DNA from: Burhinus oedicnemus
Taxonomy: Eukaryota; Chordata; Aves; Charadriiformes; Burhinidae
Assembly (NCBI GenBank): GCA_008921705.1
Contig: VFFE01007583.1
Span: 772,440 to 836,439, forward strand
Direction: 5' to 3'
Length of the DNA: 64,000 nucleotides
Below the pieces are notes generated by a model. It had not been told where the DNA came from, made no database searches, and saw nothing but the letters and a program-made list of their open reading frames with translations. The position numbers were made by a program, and so were the translations under genes. Each line of letters starts with the position of its first letter. Within the stretch, counting starts at the first letter, position 1. Shown here one piece after another: positions 1 through 13,400 of this stretch.

Positions 1-3000
1 AAATTTATTTAATGTTTGTATGTTACAAAGTTTATTTTTAAAAACATCAAGTGTAATCATTTATGCTTGCCAATTATCGAGAAGGTTTACTTTTCAGCCT
101 CTCTCCTCCACCACCTGATTGTGATGTAGAAGAATGATGACGTAAAAGAATGATGCTGTAGCTTCCCAGCGATTCTTCTGGGAGCAGACTGGGATGTTCC
201 CATACGGTTATGACTTCCATGCAGGACTGGTGGCAAAATTCAGGGAAGTGATGAAACAGGCTGACTGAAGTAAAACAGCAGAGGTCGAGTTTTGTGTGTG
301 TTCTCCTGCCTTCTAATGGGTAAAACGAGAACTGCTCGTTCACAGGCTTCTTGCTGGTAACAGCTCATTATCGTGGCTACTCTTGACAGGAAGGCTGAAG
401 CCTCACTCCTGATGCTACTCCAGCACTCTGAGTAGTCACACATGGTGCGTAGACCCACAGAGAACTATGGGGTTGCAACATCAAGCCTATATTAAATTAA
501 TACAGTCTACTGAACAACGTTGCCCAGTGTTTTAAGTCTTAGTCTTCTCTCAGTTTCCATTTTTAATGCTTTTACATATGAATCTCAAAAAAAAAAAAAA
601 AGAGAAAAATAAATTTAATGCTGTCATTCATGCCTTACACAGAATCTTGACATCACAGTTACACAGGATGTGCATGTTATGTATAAGGCATGAAAACCTG
701 CATCAGGCCAGATCCATACATGAGGACTACCACCAACTTATAGAGTGCATGTCCGTAGTCACCATAGGATAGAAAGACATTAACACTTTTGGAGAGACCT
801 CAACATCTTGTACTCCTGGCTGTTTAAATATGAGTGAACATACAGCCTGCCATCACACTTACAGTATGAGCATTAATTTAGTGGATATCTAATGATGCAT
901 GAAATGGAAGGAAAAGCAGAGAACTGGTAACGTGGACCATTTCCAAATAATGTAAGAAGTCAGGTAGCAGAAACTTAATTCACAAACAGTATGTGAGAGT
1001 GTCCAGGTCAGCCACAGGGCTTTAATCTCTGTCCTACAAAATACTTGTGATAAAGCAGCCCCAGACAGCAGAGTGTAATGCCAGCTCAACTTTCCAGAGC
1101 CCACACAGTCCCAGTATGCTTAAACTGAAAAGACATCAAATTCCTCTGGGTCTCTGAAACAAGAAAGGGCAGGGGGAAGGGGGAGCTAGATGGAAGTATA
1201 AGTAGAAGCTACTATATGATGAAGGCCATGCAGTTATTCAGTTACGGTCTGCTTGTATCTGAGAATAAAGCCGGCACTTCCATGGATCTCTGTACTTCAG
1301 TTTGCATATGGATGTGTTCTTACATAGAAAGCACAGATGGGATCGCTTTGAACTAGGCTGAGTTATTATGGGGTTCTTTCTGTTAATCATGTGTGGTACA
1401 CATGTTGAGGAATTATGTCATATCTCATCACCTTGTATGTACATGAAACATTGGACTTTTTTCAAAGCAGTGCTAAACATAATTATATAATTATATACCT
1501 GCAAGATTTATGACACCATTTCAAGAAAAGGCACATCGCTTTTTCTTCCTCTGTATTTCTGTTCCATTAAATCAGTCATTACAGGCAGGTACTCCTCAGT
1601 TATAGGCCACTAATTTCAAAATGTAAGTTAAAACATAGCACATGCACAGCTCAAAGTGAGAGCTATTACACTGATGACCTAAAAAAGAAACTACATATAA
1701 AACTAGGAAAAAATGTCTTTTGTAGCTAAGTGTGACTGCTTAATAATAACAATTAAAAAAAAAAAAGGAGAGAAGGAGAGAAGGAGAGAAGGAGAGAAGG
1801 AGAGAAGGAGAGAAGGAGAGAAGGAGAGAAGGAGAGAAGGAGAGAAGGAGAGAAGGAGAGAAGGAGAGAAGGAGAGAAGGAGAGAAGGAGAGAAGGAGAG
1901 AGAAAGAGGGAGGGAGAGAGGGAGGCAAACTGGATATTTGAGACTAAATTATTTGCAAGATACATTTTTTCATGAGACAATCTGCCAACTCAGATGTATG
2001 AGAATTCCCATAAACCCTCTCTTCAGACTCCTAACAAGTATCCATCTAAGTACATGCATCACTTTTTTTCACATTTTACATTGTTACTTCAGTTGTTTTA
2101 TTACTTTGTGGCACGAAAATGTTTGCCTGAGGCTATTCTACAGATACAGAAGGGAATACACAGCTCATGGTAGCGTATTTTGGGTCCTCCTTTCTCTCTT
2201 TTCTTTAATGAAGTTTACTAGCATGTGAACAGATGGCAATTTGAACATATTGAGAATACCAGTGAGTTCAGAGAGCCGAGGAAATACTAAGAATGTAAAA
2301 ATAAATCAGCGCTCACAATTACATGAATATTGCAGTTACATTTCTGCTTATGGCATTGTAAGGTTTATTGGTTTTAATTCAAAACAGAAAGCCAACCTGG
2401 AGTCCACTGTTTGAAGTATTACACTGTTTTGGAATTGCTCCTGCCTGCTCCCGTTCCCTAAGAGACAATCTGGGTTTTTTTCTGGGGTCTTTTCAATACA
2501 CTCATTCTGATAACTGAAAGCAAAATCTGGCTATTTTCTCTTATTTCTGGCACCACCTTTTTCCCCATCCTCCAACTTTTTTTGTTTCACTTTTACCATA
2601 TCAAGTCGCTCAAACAAGTTCAGCATGGAGGCAGTTGCTCCACAGAGGGGATCTTGCTTTCAACCTCCATGTGTTTGAGACCACAACAATGGCTCTCCCA
2701 ACCTCAAAAACTCTCCTTGAGGCAAAGGAATGTTTTGCATCAAGAGAGAATGCCCCGGGAGCTTAGCAATGACTTTGTGGGAAGAACAAGAAAGAACCAT
2801 TTTTGTTCTATTTATTTGTAAAAAATACAGTATACATACTCAAGTATTTTTCATGAGCCTGACGGGTAACAGATTTCATAGTATAATATCTGCTGAAGGG
2901 CTTTATTTTAATGTAACAACAGATGGTTTTGCTTTTACTATAAAGCCTGTACTATTATTGACCTCGTCTTTCTCTTCAAAGGGATTACACTGATTAGATA

Positions 3001-3379
3001 TCATTTTCTCTTCTAAATCAGACTGCTGCTTCTCAAGAAGGAAGTGAAAGATGGCCTGGCCCGAAGGAACCTCAAGGTCGGAAGATGCAATGGAGCTTAC
3101 TTTGCACATGGGTGCAGGGAAGGGGCAATGACTGCGGTGCCCAGGGAGGTAATCAAGTTCCTCAGCTTTTCACTCTTCATTTTCCCACTGTAATTCATTG
3201 CTCAAAACAATCTTAAATTACATGAACACTTAAAATATGTTTTTAAGCAAGAAATGAAGAGTATGTCGCACAAAGCAGGCATCACGACAGCAACTCTAAG
3301 GCCACTGAAATCAGCGATGAAATGCCACCCTGACCTCAGCAGTGCTGGGATTTTGCACCCCCCAAGTAAGACTACTCAC
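1..3379 (-). other. FHOD3: FHOD3 downstream intron (partial)
   Basis: This is intronic sequence 3' of the exon at 3380-3491, beginning with the GTGAGT donor. Apart from a run of about 15 A at 587-601 and the GGAGAGAA repeat near 1767-1924, nothing is recognisable. The next coding exon was not found here. Confidence 0.75.
1755..1924. repeat. (GGAGAGAA)n minisatellite-like purine tract
   Basis: After a run of 12 A, the 8-base unit GGAGAGAA is repeated perfectly about 16.7 times (1767-1900) and then decays into GA-rich sequence up to 1924. On the transcribed (minus) strand of FHOD3 it is a polypyrimidine run of about 160 bases. The apparent 171-codon frame through it (RREGEKER repeats) and its antisense shadows are artefacts of the repeat. 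Confidence 0.97.
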
Positions 3380-3491
3380 CTCTCTTTTCATCAACGGTAG
3401 ATACTGCCTGGATTAAAAGCGGTGCATTGGATTCGGTATACTCCACAAACACCAGCAGCAGCTTCAGTGCTGTCTTTACCACCAGGCGGAA
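3380..3491 (-). CDS. FHOD3: FHOD3 coding exon, FH3 domain (partial gene)
   Basis: This is the FHOD3 exon that follows the one at 34296-34390. It is 112 nt, starts in phase 0 with TTC CGC CTG, encodes 37 residues and leaves one G of a split codon. The product starts [20 protein letters not shown] and ends with [10 protein letters not shown]. This hydrophobic helical stretch belongs to the FH3/DID region of FHOD formins, which in the family takes part in autoinhibition by binding the C-terminal DAD. The [15 protein letters not shown] core is shared by FHOD1 and FHOD3; the [12 protein letters not shown] part agrees with FHOD3 as I recall it. The acceptor is CTCTTTTCTTCCAG (AG at 3493-3492) and the donor is AGAG|GTGAGT (GT at 3379-3378). 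The frame stays open for 19 bases into the intron and far upstream of the acceptor, but that flanking sequence is intronic. The next exon, expected to begin near VKPWSNIM, is not in the remaining 3.4 kb. Confidence 0.94.
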
Positions 3492-3987
3492 CTGGAAGAA
3501 AAGAGTGTGACTTGTCATTGCAAACCACAGCATTTCCAGATGTGCTAAATGACACTGGGCAAGACGCAAGCGCAGCAATCCAGATCTGGTAATAACACAT
3601 GAACGGAAGAGATTAAGCTGTGCCAGGACCGAAAAAAATGAAAGGTAGCTAAGCTGGCTGAAAATTTCATTCACCAGCCAGCGCTCTCCTAGGGAAGTCT
3701 CAATAGTTGATGAATCCAAACAAAAGCTTAACGCTGCCACATGTAATAAAAGGCTGAACATCCCGCTGATGCATGCACCTATGCATATCCCCAACATTGC
3801 TGTCCAAAGCTTGATGTACACTGAACCTACTGAGCTAAGAATGCATATATTCCTCTATTTCTCAACATAACATTTATTTCCCTTTCACTGTGAGCTTTTA
3901 ATGCTGTCATACTGCTGTACGATGGGATGATATTCTCCTCATGCTTTCTTTTTTTCTTATAATGTTACTATTTAACGCTTAAATTAT

Positions 3988-5245
3988 TAAATAGAATTAT
4001 AGATTGGTTTAGGTTGGAAGGGACCTTAAAGATCACCTAGTTCCAAGCCCCTTGCCATGGGCAAGGACACCTCCCACCACACCTGGTTGCTCAAAGCCTC
4101 ATCCAACCTGGCCTTGAACACTTCCAGGGATAGGGCCTCCACAGCTTCCCAGGGAACCTGGGAAGCAACCTGTTCCAGTGCCTCACTACCCTCACAGTAA
4201 AGAATTTTTCCCTGAGATCTAAGCTAAATCTACTCTCTTCCAGTTTGAAGCCATTACCCCTCGGTCCTATCACTACATGCCCTTGTAAAAAGTCCCTCCT
4301 CAGCTTTCTTGTAGGCCCCCATACAGATACTGGAAGGCTGCTATAAGGTCTCCCCGGCACCTTCTCTTCTCCAGGGTGAACAACCCCCACTCTCTCAGCC
4401 TGTCTTCATAGGAGAGATGTTCCAGCCCTCTGATCATATTCATGGCCCTCCTCTGGACCCACTCCAACAGGTCTATGTCCTTCTTGTGCTGGGGGGCTCC
4501 AGAGATGGACACAGTATTCCAGGTGGGGTCTCACAAGAGCAGAGTAGAGGGGCAGAATCACCTTCCTCAACCTGCTGGGCCAAGCTTCTTTTGATGCAGC
4601 CCAGAATGTGGCTGGCCTTCTGGGCTGCAAGTGCATGTTGCTGGCTCATGTTGAGCTTCTCATCTACCAACACCCCCAAGTCCCTCTCCTCAGGGCTGCT
4701 CTCAATCCATTCTTTGCCCAGCCTGTATTTGTGTATGGGATTGCCCTGACCCACATGCAGGACCTTGCACTTGGCCTGGTTGAACTTCATGAGGTTGGCA
4801 CGGGCCCACCTCTCAAGCCTGACCAGGCCCCTCTGGATGGCATCCCTTCCCTCCAGCGTGTCGACCGCTCCACACAGCTTGGTGTTGTCAGCAAACTTGC
4901 TGAGGGTGCACTCAGTCCCTACATCCATGTCACCAACAAAGATGTTAAATAGTACCGGTCCCAGTACTGTCCCCTGAGGAACACCACTCGTCACTGCACG
5001 CCACTTGGACATTGACCCATTGACCACAACTCTTTGAGTGCGGCCATCCAGACAATCCTTATCCACTGAGTGGTCCACCCATCAAATCCATGTCTCTCCA
5101 ACTTAGAGACCAGGATATCACGTGGGACAGTATCAAACGCTTTGCACAAGTCCAGGTAGGCGATATCTGTTGGTCTCCTCTTACCCACCAACGCTATAAT
5201 CTCATCGTAGAAGGCCACCAAGTTTGTCAGGCAAAATTTGATTGA
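3988..5245 (-). mobile_element. CR1 LINE, 5'-truncated, dead reverse transcriptase
   Basis: This is the 3' part of a chicken-repeat-1 non-LTR retrotransposon, about 1.25 kb. On the minus strand it encodes, in pieces, the second half of the reverse transcriptase and the C-terminal region. Motif A is seen as [12 protein letters not shown] (near 5150), motif B as [17 protein letters not shown] (near 4985), and motif C as KFADN, where the family has FADD, so the second catalytic Asp is replaced. Further on come [11 protein letters not shown] and [16 protein letters not shown]. The reading frame shifts at about 5060, 4590, 4500 and 4330, so no protein can be made. The endonuclease domain and ORF1 are missing through 5' truncation near 5245. 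The 3' end near 3988 is a decayed version of the ATTCTATG tail typical of CR1. The subfamily was not determined. Confidence 0.95.
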
Positions 5246-6122
5246 TCTTCACTATTTAACACAACTTGGGAGAAATTGTGTTTAATCTCCCACTATCCCA
5301 CCTTGTCACAAAATGTGTGATTTACTGGAACTGAGCATTCTGCCTGCAAGTTTTCAAACTCGTTTTTTTGTACACTCCCAGGAGTGTGAGTTCAGCAAAG
5401 ATTCAACATTGGTAAAATGGACCTACTGGAAATCAATAGCCAAACTCTATCAGTTTCATCACAGATCTCCCATTTCCAAAGAGGATCATTTGACTATTAG
5501 ATAATTTTCAAAGCATTAAGTCAGAGTTTTTAGGGACTTGCTCGGCATGATCAGGTATGTGAAAAACCAACTCCTTACTTAAGGGAATATCTGGAGTTTT
5601 TAATAAAAGGATATGTGAAAGAGGGGGACTTTTTAATAGGCAGGGCTCTACACGGCCAGCTGAAAGGGCTTTTACTAGGAGAACTGATTCTAGGTCAAAT
5701 CTGCTATAGCCTCAATCTAAATCATGGATTTAAAGCCAAATAAAAGGTGATACACTGCTGGTCCCGGAAACATGATTTCCAACCTACTGCAATTGAATCA
5801 AGCTTCAGAAAAACAGGTATTTTTAAGTTTACTGTATTTTTCTGCTACCTTGTTCTGCGACAAATCCATCCAAAACTGAGCAAGATTTTTAAGGAGGCAG
5901 CTACTGTGATGTGGTCATTACTCTCTCTTTTGCCACTGACAGATTTCTAAATCTACTTTAGGATGCATTTCATGTAGAAATAAACCACAATCCAGAAAAT
6001 CCCTGTCTTTGTCTCATGACATTAAGTTGGGAGGCACTCTGAAACATAAACACCTGGTCATTGAAATGTCTCACCTAGAGGGAAAGGAAAAAACCCACCT
6101 GTATTGCTAAATTGTTTCAGGG

Positions 6123-6156
6123 AGATATATAGATATATATATATATATATATATAG
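6123..6156. repeat. (AT)n microsatellite
   Basis: An alternating AT run, pure from about 6133 to 6155, preceded by an imperfect AGATATAT start. Confidence 0.95.
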
Positions 6157-9100
6157 TTTCTGTCAATATTAGCTCATTCCATTCCCTCATTTTTTCAAGT
6201 CCTCTCAATACAACTCTCCTAAGAGGCAAAGAATCACTATTAATCATTTCATAGATGCACTCAAAGACAGAGACTGTGTCTATACTCTAAAAAAGACTGC
6301 AAGTGCAACAGGCATAGACTCAAGCTACTGCATTCACATTGCCACTCACAGAGACATACCAGAGCTCACTTCAAGGTAATGAGCTAAAATGCAGCTCGCA
6401 GCTTGCTGCTACAAACACAGAGTTTAGTGTGAGCGGTGACCCAGGTATTTCCCTAGCTTCTTGGGTTTTACCCATTCATGCTGAATTGAGCCTAATGCAC
6501 TGCAATGATACTACTAGCAACTCAAAATCTTCTGTTCTTGAATCTAGACTCTTTCAGACTTGGTGTCTCATTGAATCAGTTACTTTTAGGGCTGACAGCC
6601 AGGAAATCCCTTAAGGTCCCTTAAGATACTTGGTTAGCCTAATTTGCAGTTGTACTGCTGCAGTGATATTTCATAGATACATGGGGTAGTTAAATTAAAT
6701 GCAATTGGAAGCCGATGACACACCAACAAATCACTTCCTCACGATTGCACTGGACATCTGCGTATTTGCCTGTCAGGCCAATACCACACTGTTTCTGCTC
6801 TACAGTGACATTTTCCTTAGCAATCAAGCTCATATGTTTAATACACATATTGAAAGAATTTCCAACAAGTCTCCACTTGGTTTGCAAAGTTACTTTGTAA
6901 AATACGAGTTACCAGATTACTGTAAACAATTCTAGCATTAACATACTTCCCAGATAACCACTTGTGTACTACCTACTAATCCGATCAGGAACCTTTCCCT
7001 AGAAAGGAAATCTTGGATATTACTTTTGATGGTTCTCAAAACCTCAAGGCTTGGCCACGTGGTGACAATGGGATGCATTTATACATAAGTACTCCATGAC
7101 CAAGTTCCCACATGTTTCTATTTGACAGCAATCAGTGGGGGGCACACCAGGCTTATGTCTGTTTTTACAAATCTCTTTTTCTTCCAGAAAGAAGGACCTT
7201 CTGCAATACCTTTGCTCTAACTGTTGCCTGCTGGCCATGGCAGCTGCTGTAATAAGGAGCTGGTCCCTACACACCTTGTATCTGTGACACTGCAAATCCT
7301 GTGAAGTCTCAGGGCAGCCCACTCCAGTTGCACCAGACCAAGGCTCAAGCTGGCTGATTATTCAGGTCCTGTCTGCAGGTGTTAACCTCCTGTGCTTAAC
7401 AAGCTAACAGATGACAGCATAAATTCCACGCAGAAGCAGTCCCGGAGAAAAGGAGTGATTAAAAAAGCTATGTTTTGCTTGTCATTTAGCTCGTAGAAGG
7501 ACACTCTAAGTTCAGTTCCTCAATCTGCAAATATTCAGGGCTTATCTGCCTCCTCACAAAATAGTCAATCAGCCCTGGGAAGCAGAGGTATCTACCATGG
7601 CAGCTTTCTGTGGGTAGTCAGCAGAGCCACTAGCTTTGAGAAAAACTGCATTTAAAACACGCTGTTTCCTGTTCAAAAGAAAATGGTATTTGAGACCCCT
7701 GTGGGCACTTTTAAGCCTGCATGCTGCTTTGGACACCTTGGGCAAGTACAAAACCAAAACACGGCAGTCCTAGACTAAGCTGCACAACGCCTACACTGGG
7801 GACTTACCAGCTACCTGTGACCCACACAACCTTTACACACATCCTACTATAATACTACTTTAATAGTGCTTCTTGACAGAAGCAGGCAATCATCGAGCAG
7901 CTGCACTGCCCCTTGGAAACTGAGGTCTTCACCCCCAGACACAAGGACAGTCCAGGACCTGACATGCTCATGCTAAAATCAACTCTAATTATCCACCATT
8001 GCACCAAGAAGTCTCCGAAAGGTCTGTTCCAGGGATACTTGCTACCAAGACCCATGTGAAGCATGGTGTATTTTCTTATGCAGCCTCCAACACGATGTCC
8101 TACCTGTTAAATGATCCCTTCATGACCCTCTGTGGACCTGACCTGCCTGTAGCAGCTCACGCATGCTGCTAATGACACTGTCAGGTATTGCAATGGGAAG
8201 GGTTTCAACCAAGACCCAGAATGACTGTTTCAAAACTTTCAAAATACCAGAGCTATTCAGAAAGTTTCCATTTGTGATTAACTATGAAGACTGTCAAAGT
8301 GGGAGATCCTCATATCTTCGTGAGCGAACCACAAAATGTGCTTGCAGGGCATGCCTTTTCAATTATTTAAATAGTAGACAGCTACATTGCAAATAAAATA
8401 ACTGTAAATCTCAAAACTGGGAGATTGCTTAACAGGAAAAAAGAGCAGCAATTAATCAACTTTCTTGCTTCCCTCTGTGAAGCCATGGGAGTTTTTGCCC
8501 ATCACTGCTATCATTTTATTTCACATGATGTACCCAGATGGCACAGCAATGTAAGCAATAGAAACAAGTTCCGTATTTCATTCACGAGTAGGTAAATCAC
8601 TATTAATTTGAATCACTGTTAAGAACTTCTTGAAGGCTTTTAAGGCTGTTTCTGGGATTTACTGGGCCCTCATTTAGTATTGAAGACGGGCACAACTGCT
8701 TTCTGAATCAGCTTCAACAGAGCCACAGTTCTGTTAAAATCCACGGGGCAACCACACTATTACTTCAAACATGACCAAATGTCAGAAGAGCAATAAAAGA
8801 GGTAGATGTATGGTGTGCTAGCTCAGAAAAGTCCTGGTATCATCACTTTGCACACATTGGTTGTTGCAAATAATTCCAAATTTCCATCCTAAATATTACC
8901 GCTTACTTTAAAAAGAAGGCTCATTGAGGCAATATACACACCCACTGGCTCGGTAAAGTGATGCTTTAACAGTTCTGAGATTCAATCAGGATTCTTGCAT
9001 GTGAAAACACTGAAGTATGAAAACTTTTTTTAAGTTAGAAAAGAAAGTCATATTGTGTTTTTGTGTCACGTGCAAGCCAATTTATAGAGAGGAAATGAAG

Positions 9101-9426
9101 TTAGCATCTTCTGGCTAAAGATAAGATGTAGCCAGCAATGTAAAAGGAAGAAGAAAAATTACAAACCTTTTCCCTCTGACTTGCTTTACGTTGTACAGTG
9201 GAGTTTGGCAGTCCCTTTCCTTTTTATCTCTTTATATTCAGACAATCGGAAATGTGTTACAGACCCCGCCAAAGAGACCACACAACAGGCTGCAAAACCC
9301 ATGTCTCATGGAAGGGCTTGTCCAGTTGTTAATCACTTACCAGGAAAGGCTTTAGCCTTTACAAGGAATGTTGTCAGAAAGTTCATTGACTTGAGATCAA
9401 AGCAATAGCTGCAAAGTTCAGATTTA

Positions 9427-9466
9427 AAAATTTAGGATTTTTTTTTTTTTTTTAAAAAAAGGAAGA
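9427..9466. repeat. Poly-T / poly-A inverted low-complexity run
   Basis: A run of about 16 T directly followed by seven A and a purine stretch. Confidence 0.85.
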
Positions 9467-9930
9467 AAGCAAAAACAAAATTGAGTAAAAACTTAGTATT
9501 TCACTCAGGGCAATGTAGTTGCTTTGGATTTATGCTATTAAAATTTGAAGGACAAAAAAGCATTGGATTTTTAGCTAAAGATCGACTACAGTCAAATCCT
9601 CTGAGGCCTAATCCAAGTGTGGAAATGGCCTCATAGCCCATATACTCATCCTGTTGATAGGACACAGCCAGGCAGAGCTGCAGCTAAAGAAGCGTGCAGT
9701 CCATGCAGTGCAACGAGTGCCCAGCCCGCCAGTGAGAGGTGCACAGGAAAGCTGGAACCCTTCTTTCTTGTGGGGTCCAAAGAGATGCCCCCGACTTCAG
9801 ATTTAGTGCTGTGGGAACAGCCCACTGGCATCCCGCCAGCACCTGCAATGTGGCTCAGTTTCACGTTTCACAAGGGGATAAAACCACCTTCTGCTCACAA
9901 GAGGAGGAAATATCTTCCTGGAATAGAAGA

Positions 9931-10070
9931 TTTTATATATATGTATGTATTTAAATAAAATACATAATATATAGTATATCTATAAAAAAGTATTTATTAT
10001 AATAAATAATAAATATAATATATAAAAGAAATATACAATATTATAATATATAATGTAAGATTATAATATT
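9931..10070. repeat. AT-rich low-complexity tract
   Basis: About 140 bp made almost only of A and T, with repeated TATA, AATAAT and TTATAATAT motifs. It lies about 50 bp from the 3' end of the CR1 relic at 10119. Confidence 0.9.
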
Positions 10071-10118
10071 TTCCTTTGTAGTAAGCAAGGAAAAGGAAAC
10101 ATAAATCTTGAGTGTGAG

Positions 10119-10441
10119 AGAACCTTAGAATAATTTAAGTTGGAATGGATCTAATACCACTTTCCTTCTCATCTTAGGTGAACAACCCCAGTTCCCTCTT
10201 CCTCATCTATCACGTGCTCTGGCCCCTAACCATCGCGATGAACCCCTGCTGGACTTGCTGCATTAGGTAAGGATCTATCTCATACCGAGGAGCCCAAAAC
10301 AGGACCCCTGAACTCCTGATGCAGCCTTATCAGCACCAAACAGGGAGAGCCTCTTCCTTCAACTTGGTGGCTATGCTCCCGTCAACCCAGCCCCGGATGC
10401 ATTTGGCTGCCTTTCACACGAGACCACACTACTAACTCTTG
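10119..10441 (-). mobile_element. CR1 LINE fragment, old and degraded
   Basis: The reverse complement follows the CR1 3' region with many substitutions and an internal gap. It shows the 'AAGTTGGAA.GGA' 3' end near 10136, then the equivalents of the lines 'gtgaacaaccccagttccct', 'ctgctggacttgctgcat' and 'gaggagcccaaaacaggacc'. It is clearly older than the copy at 3988-5245. The edges are approximate. It is preceded by an AT-rich tract. Confidence 0.8.
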
Positions 10442-13400
10442 TTCAAATTAATTTTCTCTTATTCAGAATGAGTAGACAGAATTAAATTATGTGATGCTAA
10501 AAGAAACACCTGTAATTCTCCCTGATTTTCAAAGAAGAGTTACCAGGACTCAGTACTCTTTAAAGGTCATTTTTGAGAAAGAATCACAAGCAAATTAAGA
10601 CAAGAGGCAGAAAAGGAAGATGTACAAAAAGTGCCAGTTAAAACCTGCCATGAGAAAATTTAGTCCTAACAACATTCACCTTGAGCTTGTAGCATTACTG
10701 GCAAGGTCATCAAAAATAGGTACACGACATGTTTCCTTCATCTATGAAAAAGTTAGATGTGCATAAACAAAAAAACATTGAGATTCTCCTAGGATTTCTT
10801 ACAAAGTTACATGTTCCATATATTTCTCTATCTGTTGTTCCCAACCTGCCTCTCCTGTTCAGACACAGGTGAGACAAAAGCAGAGCTTTGGCTTACATGT
10901 CTGGATGAATTTCATGAGATGGGGCAAGGACAAAATTGGGAGTTAAAAAACACAAAAGAAAACAAAAGAAAAAAAACCCCTACAGCAGAGCAGTGATGAA
11001 AAATGCCTTCTAACATTTCCAAATTATAATTTGGGGTTCAACAAGAGTTTGTATCCAGCTCTTTGGTTTCCTGTCATATTTGTTGTTACTAAAAGGTCAA
11101 AAAGCTCCTTCATCACCTGGCAAAACTACAGGTATATAAACATACACGCACACACACTCTTCCACATATACACAGAGAGTAGGATATATATTAGAAGAAT
11201 ATATGTACTAGAAGAAAACCTTGTTTTCTCTACCTACTTGTTTGCTACTAGCTCACTATTTTACTGGTGGTTTACATGGTACTAGAAGCCTCAGGGTTGT
11301 GCTTCAGCTTCAGCATTACTGGATATGGGCAATGAGAGCTGCCTGTTCTGCGTGAGAGAAGGTTTGCCTCTAACGACTGCACAACGCAATCTTATCTTAC
11401 TAGTGCTCTGGCATAAGGCATCTGTATTTTTGTGGCAGATCCCAGAACCATGCCAGTTTGTTCGCTTTCTTTCCCTGGGAGATAAAAATGCACCTGGAAC
11501 ACTTCTGCCCTTGTTCTCAGAGAAACATTTCATCTTGAAATCAGATTGAAATCAGAAATATCGAAAACAGATGAGGAGGGGAAGGACAACTGGATAATCT
11601 TATGTTGGCATCCCTTTGCATAGCACAGCTTCGATACAAATTAAGATATTTACAGCCCATAAAACAGGCTGAGTACAAAGCAGAAGGCTGATCTTATTTC
11701 TCAGTCAGGTAGTCAGTACCCGGTATGTGCACGCATGTCATACAAAAGCCCTCTGCCAAGGATGCGTATCTGTAGCCAGTCTTTTAGAAGTGTAATTTAA
11801 CTGACATACACAACATCCCAGTATTTTCTGAAAAATATTAATTTTCTCGAATCTCTGGACCAACGTAGTTTCAGGATTTCACAAGATGTTCACCCATCTT
11901 TATGTAACCAGGATGTCTCCACTGCAGCCAGCATCTTACTGGGCCTTTCTCACATCTGCACAGCAGAAAACCAACCGGTACTGATTTCAGCCAGCCAGCA
12001 CTGGGTGCACAAGGAGGGAGAGCCACCTCTGATACGATGGCTAGACACCGGCTATCTCAGAAGTACGCAGGTGTGACACAGGAAAAAGCCGTAACGTCTA
12101 CAGCAAGAGCAAATAGCTTTGTAAATATGTTGTACATCATTTACATAATCCAGACCAAAATATATCAGAACGGGGATGTGGGGGTGTCAAACAAGGAGAA
12201 AGGCATTAGGGGGTAAAACATTTGGAAAACCCTATTACTAGGATTCGCAAATGCCTTACGGAACAAAGAAACAAACTAAGCCCTTTCTATTCTCTGACTC
12301 TCTTCTCCAAACCCGACATTTGAGGTCAATTACTTCATTCCAAAAGGGGTGACAACTCTATTTAGTAATCCAGTTCCTTTCTATTCATAGCTCCTGAATG
12401 CCAGAACGATCAGAAGAATGAGACCCTTCTGCGTCACCTGAGCCAAGTGTTTCTAGTCAGCTTAATTTTCCATCTAAACTTTAAAGCAGCCTCTTTTAAG
12501 GAGAATGAGGAAAAAATTAAAAGTCTAAATAACCTACAGAACACCACAAAACTTCTCAAATGAGTGTAATCACTGTTCTCTAGAAGGGAGAAAGAGTTCA
12601 TATGTGCCGAGGCCTTAAAAGCTGCTTTTGAGGCTGCCGATTTCTCCACTTTGTTATCAGAGAGGCAACAACTGCCCAAGCGACACGGTGTGCAGAGCAT
12701 CGGGAGGTATCATAAAGCTGAGATGCATGGGAAGCAACAGTTAAATACAGTATGTATAACGTAGGTAAATACCCCATTCTATGTACTGATTATTGTGTAC
12801 ACTCAGGCATTTTATTTCATTAAGACTGTGGCTATTAAATAATCTATGTATCTGTGAGCTGATATACCAGTAACACTAAGAAGAATGTGCATGATGCCAT
12901 GTCTATTTTAAGTACTGGAATTTTTATTAGTTGGCATGTATTAAAATAATGCTAGACCTCATTTTAATATTCAGCCATTTTCACCCAAATCTTCAGAGAG
13001 GGATGCTTAGATAAGGCAAATGAACTGTTGTTAAGTGCTTTGCAGGCTCAGGACTGAACATGTGGATTGCAGAAAGATGAGTTAGATCGAGATGAAAAAC
13101 CCTATATGCTTAGATGTGAGAAGTTAAGAAATTATCACTTAATCAACAGCCTTTTAATTCGGAATGTTCCTTTAAGCTTTTCTCTCTGCAGAGCATGTAA
13201 TGCTAGGGATGGCAGAGAAATGCTTGCATTTACTATTCTTAAAATGAAATTTCTCAGAACTTTGTAAACATACTGGATAATGATTATAAGGTCTGTGCAC
13301 TGTTACATATGTGGTACGTATCTGTCATTTGTCTGCGGTGAGATTTCTGACATGAAGAGAAAAAAGGCCATTAAAAAGAAATTTATCTGGCTTACCAACA

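Larger units (their letters stand above)
5246..9926. other. Unique intronic sequence, nothing recognised
   Basis: Apart from the AT microsatellite at 6123 and the T/A run at 9427, I see no exon, repeat family or RNA gene. The open frames are short and have no family resemblance. Confidence 0.6.

Noticed and set aside
1713..2228. 171-codon plus-strand open frame
   Set aside because: It is created by the GGAGAGAA repeat, whose 8-base unit gives a 24-base coding period without stops. Its continuation has no family resemblance.
3492..3821. Extension of the FHOD3 exon frame upstream of the acceptor
   Set aside because: The frame is open, but a strong acceptor at 3493-3492 and exact phase with the exon at 34296-34390 show that this part is intron.
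4417..4977. Plus-strand open frames of 70-114 codons
   Set aside because: They are antisense shadows of the CR1 reverse transcriptase.
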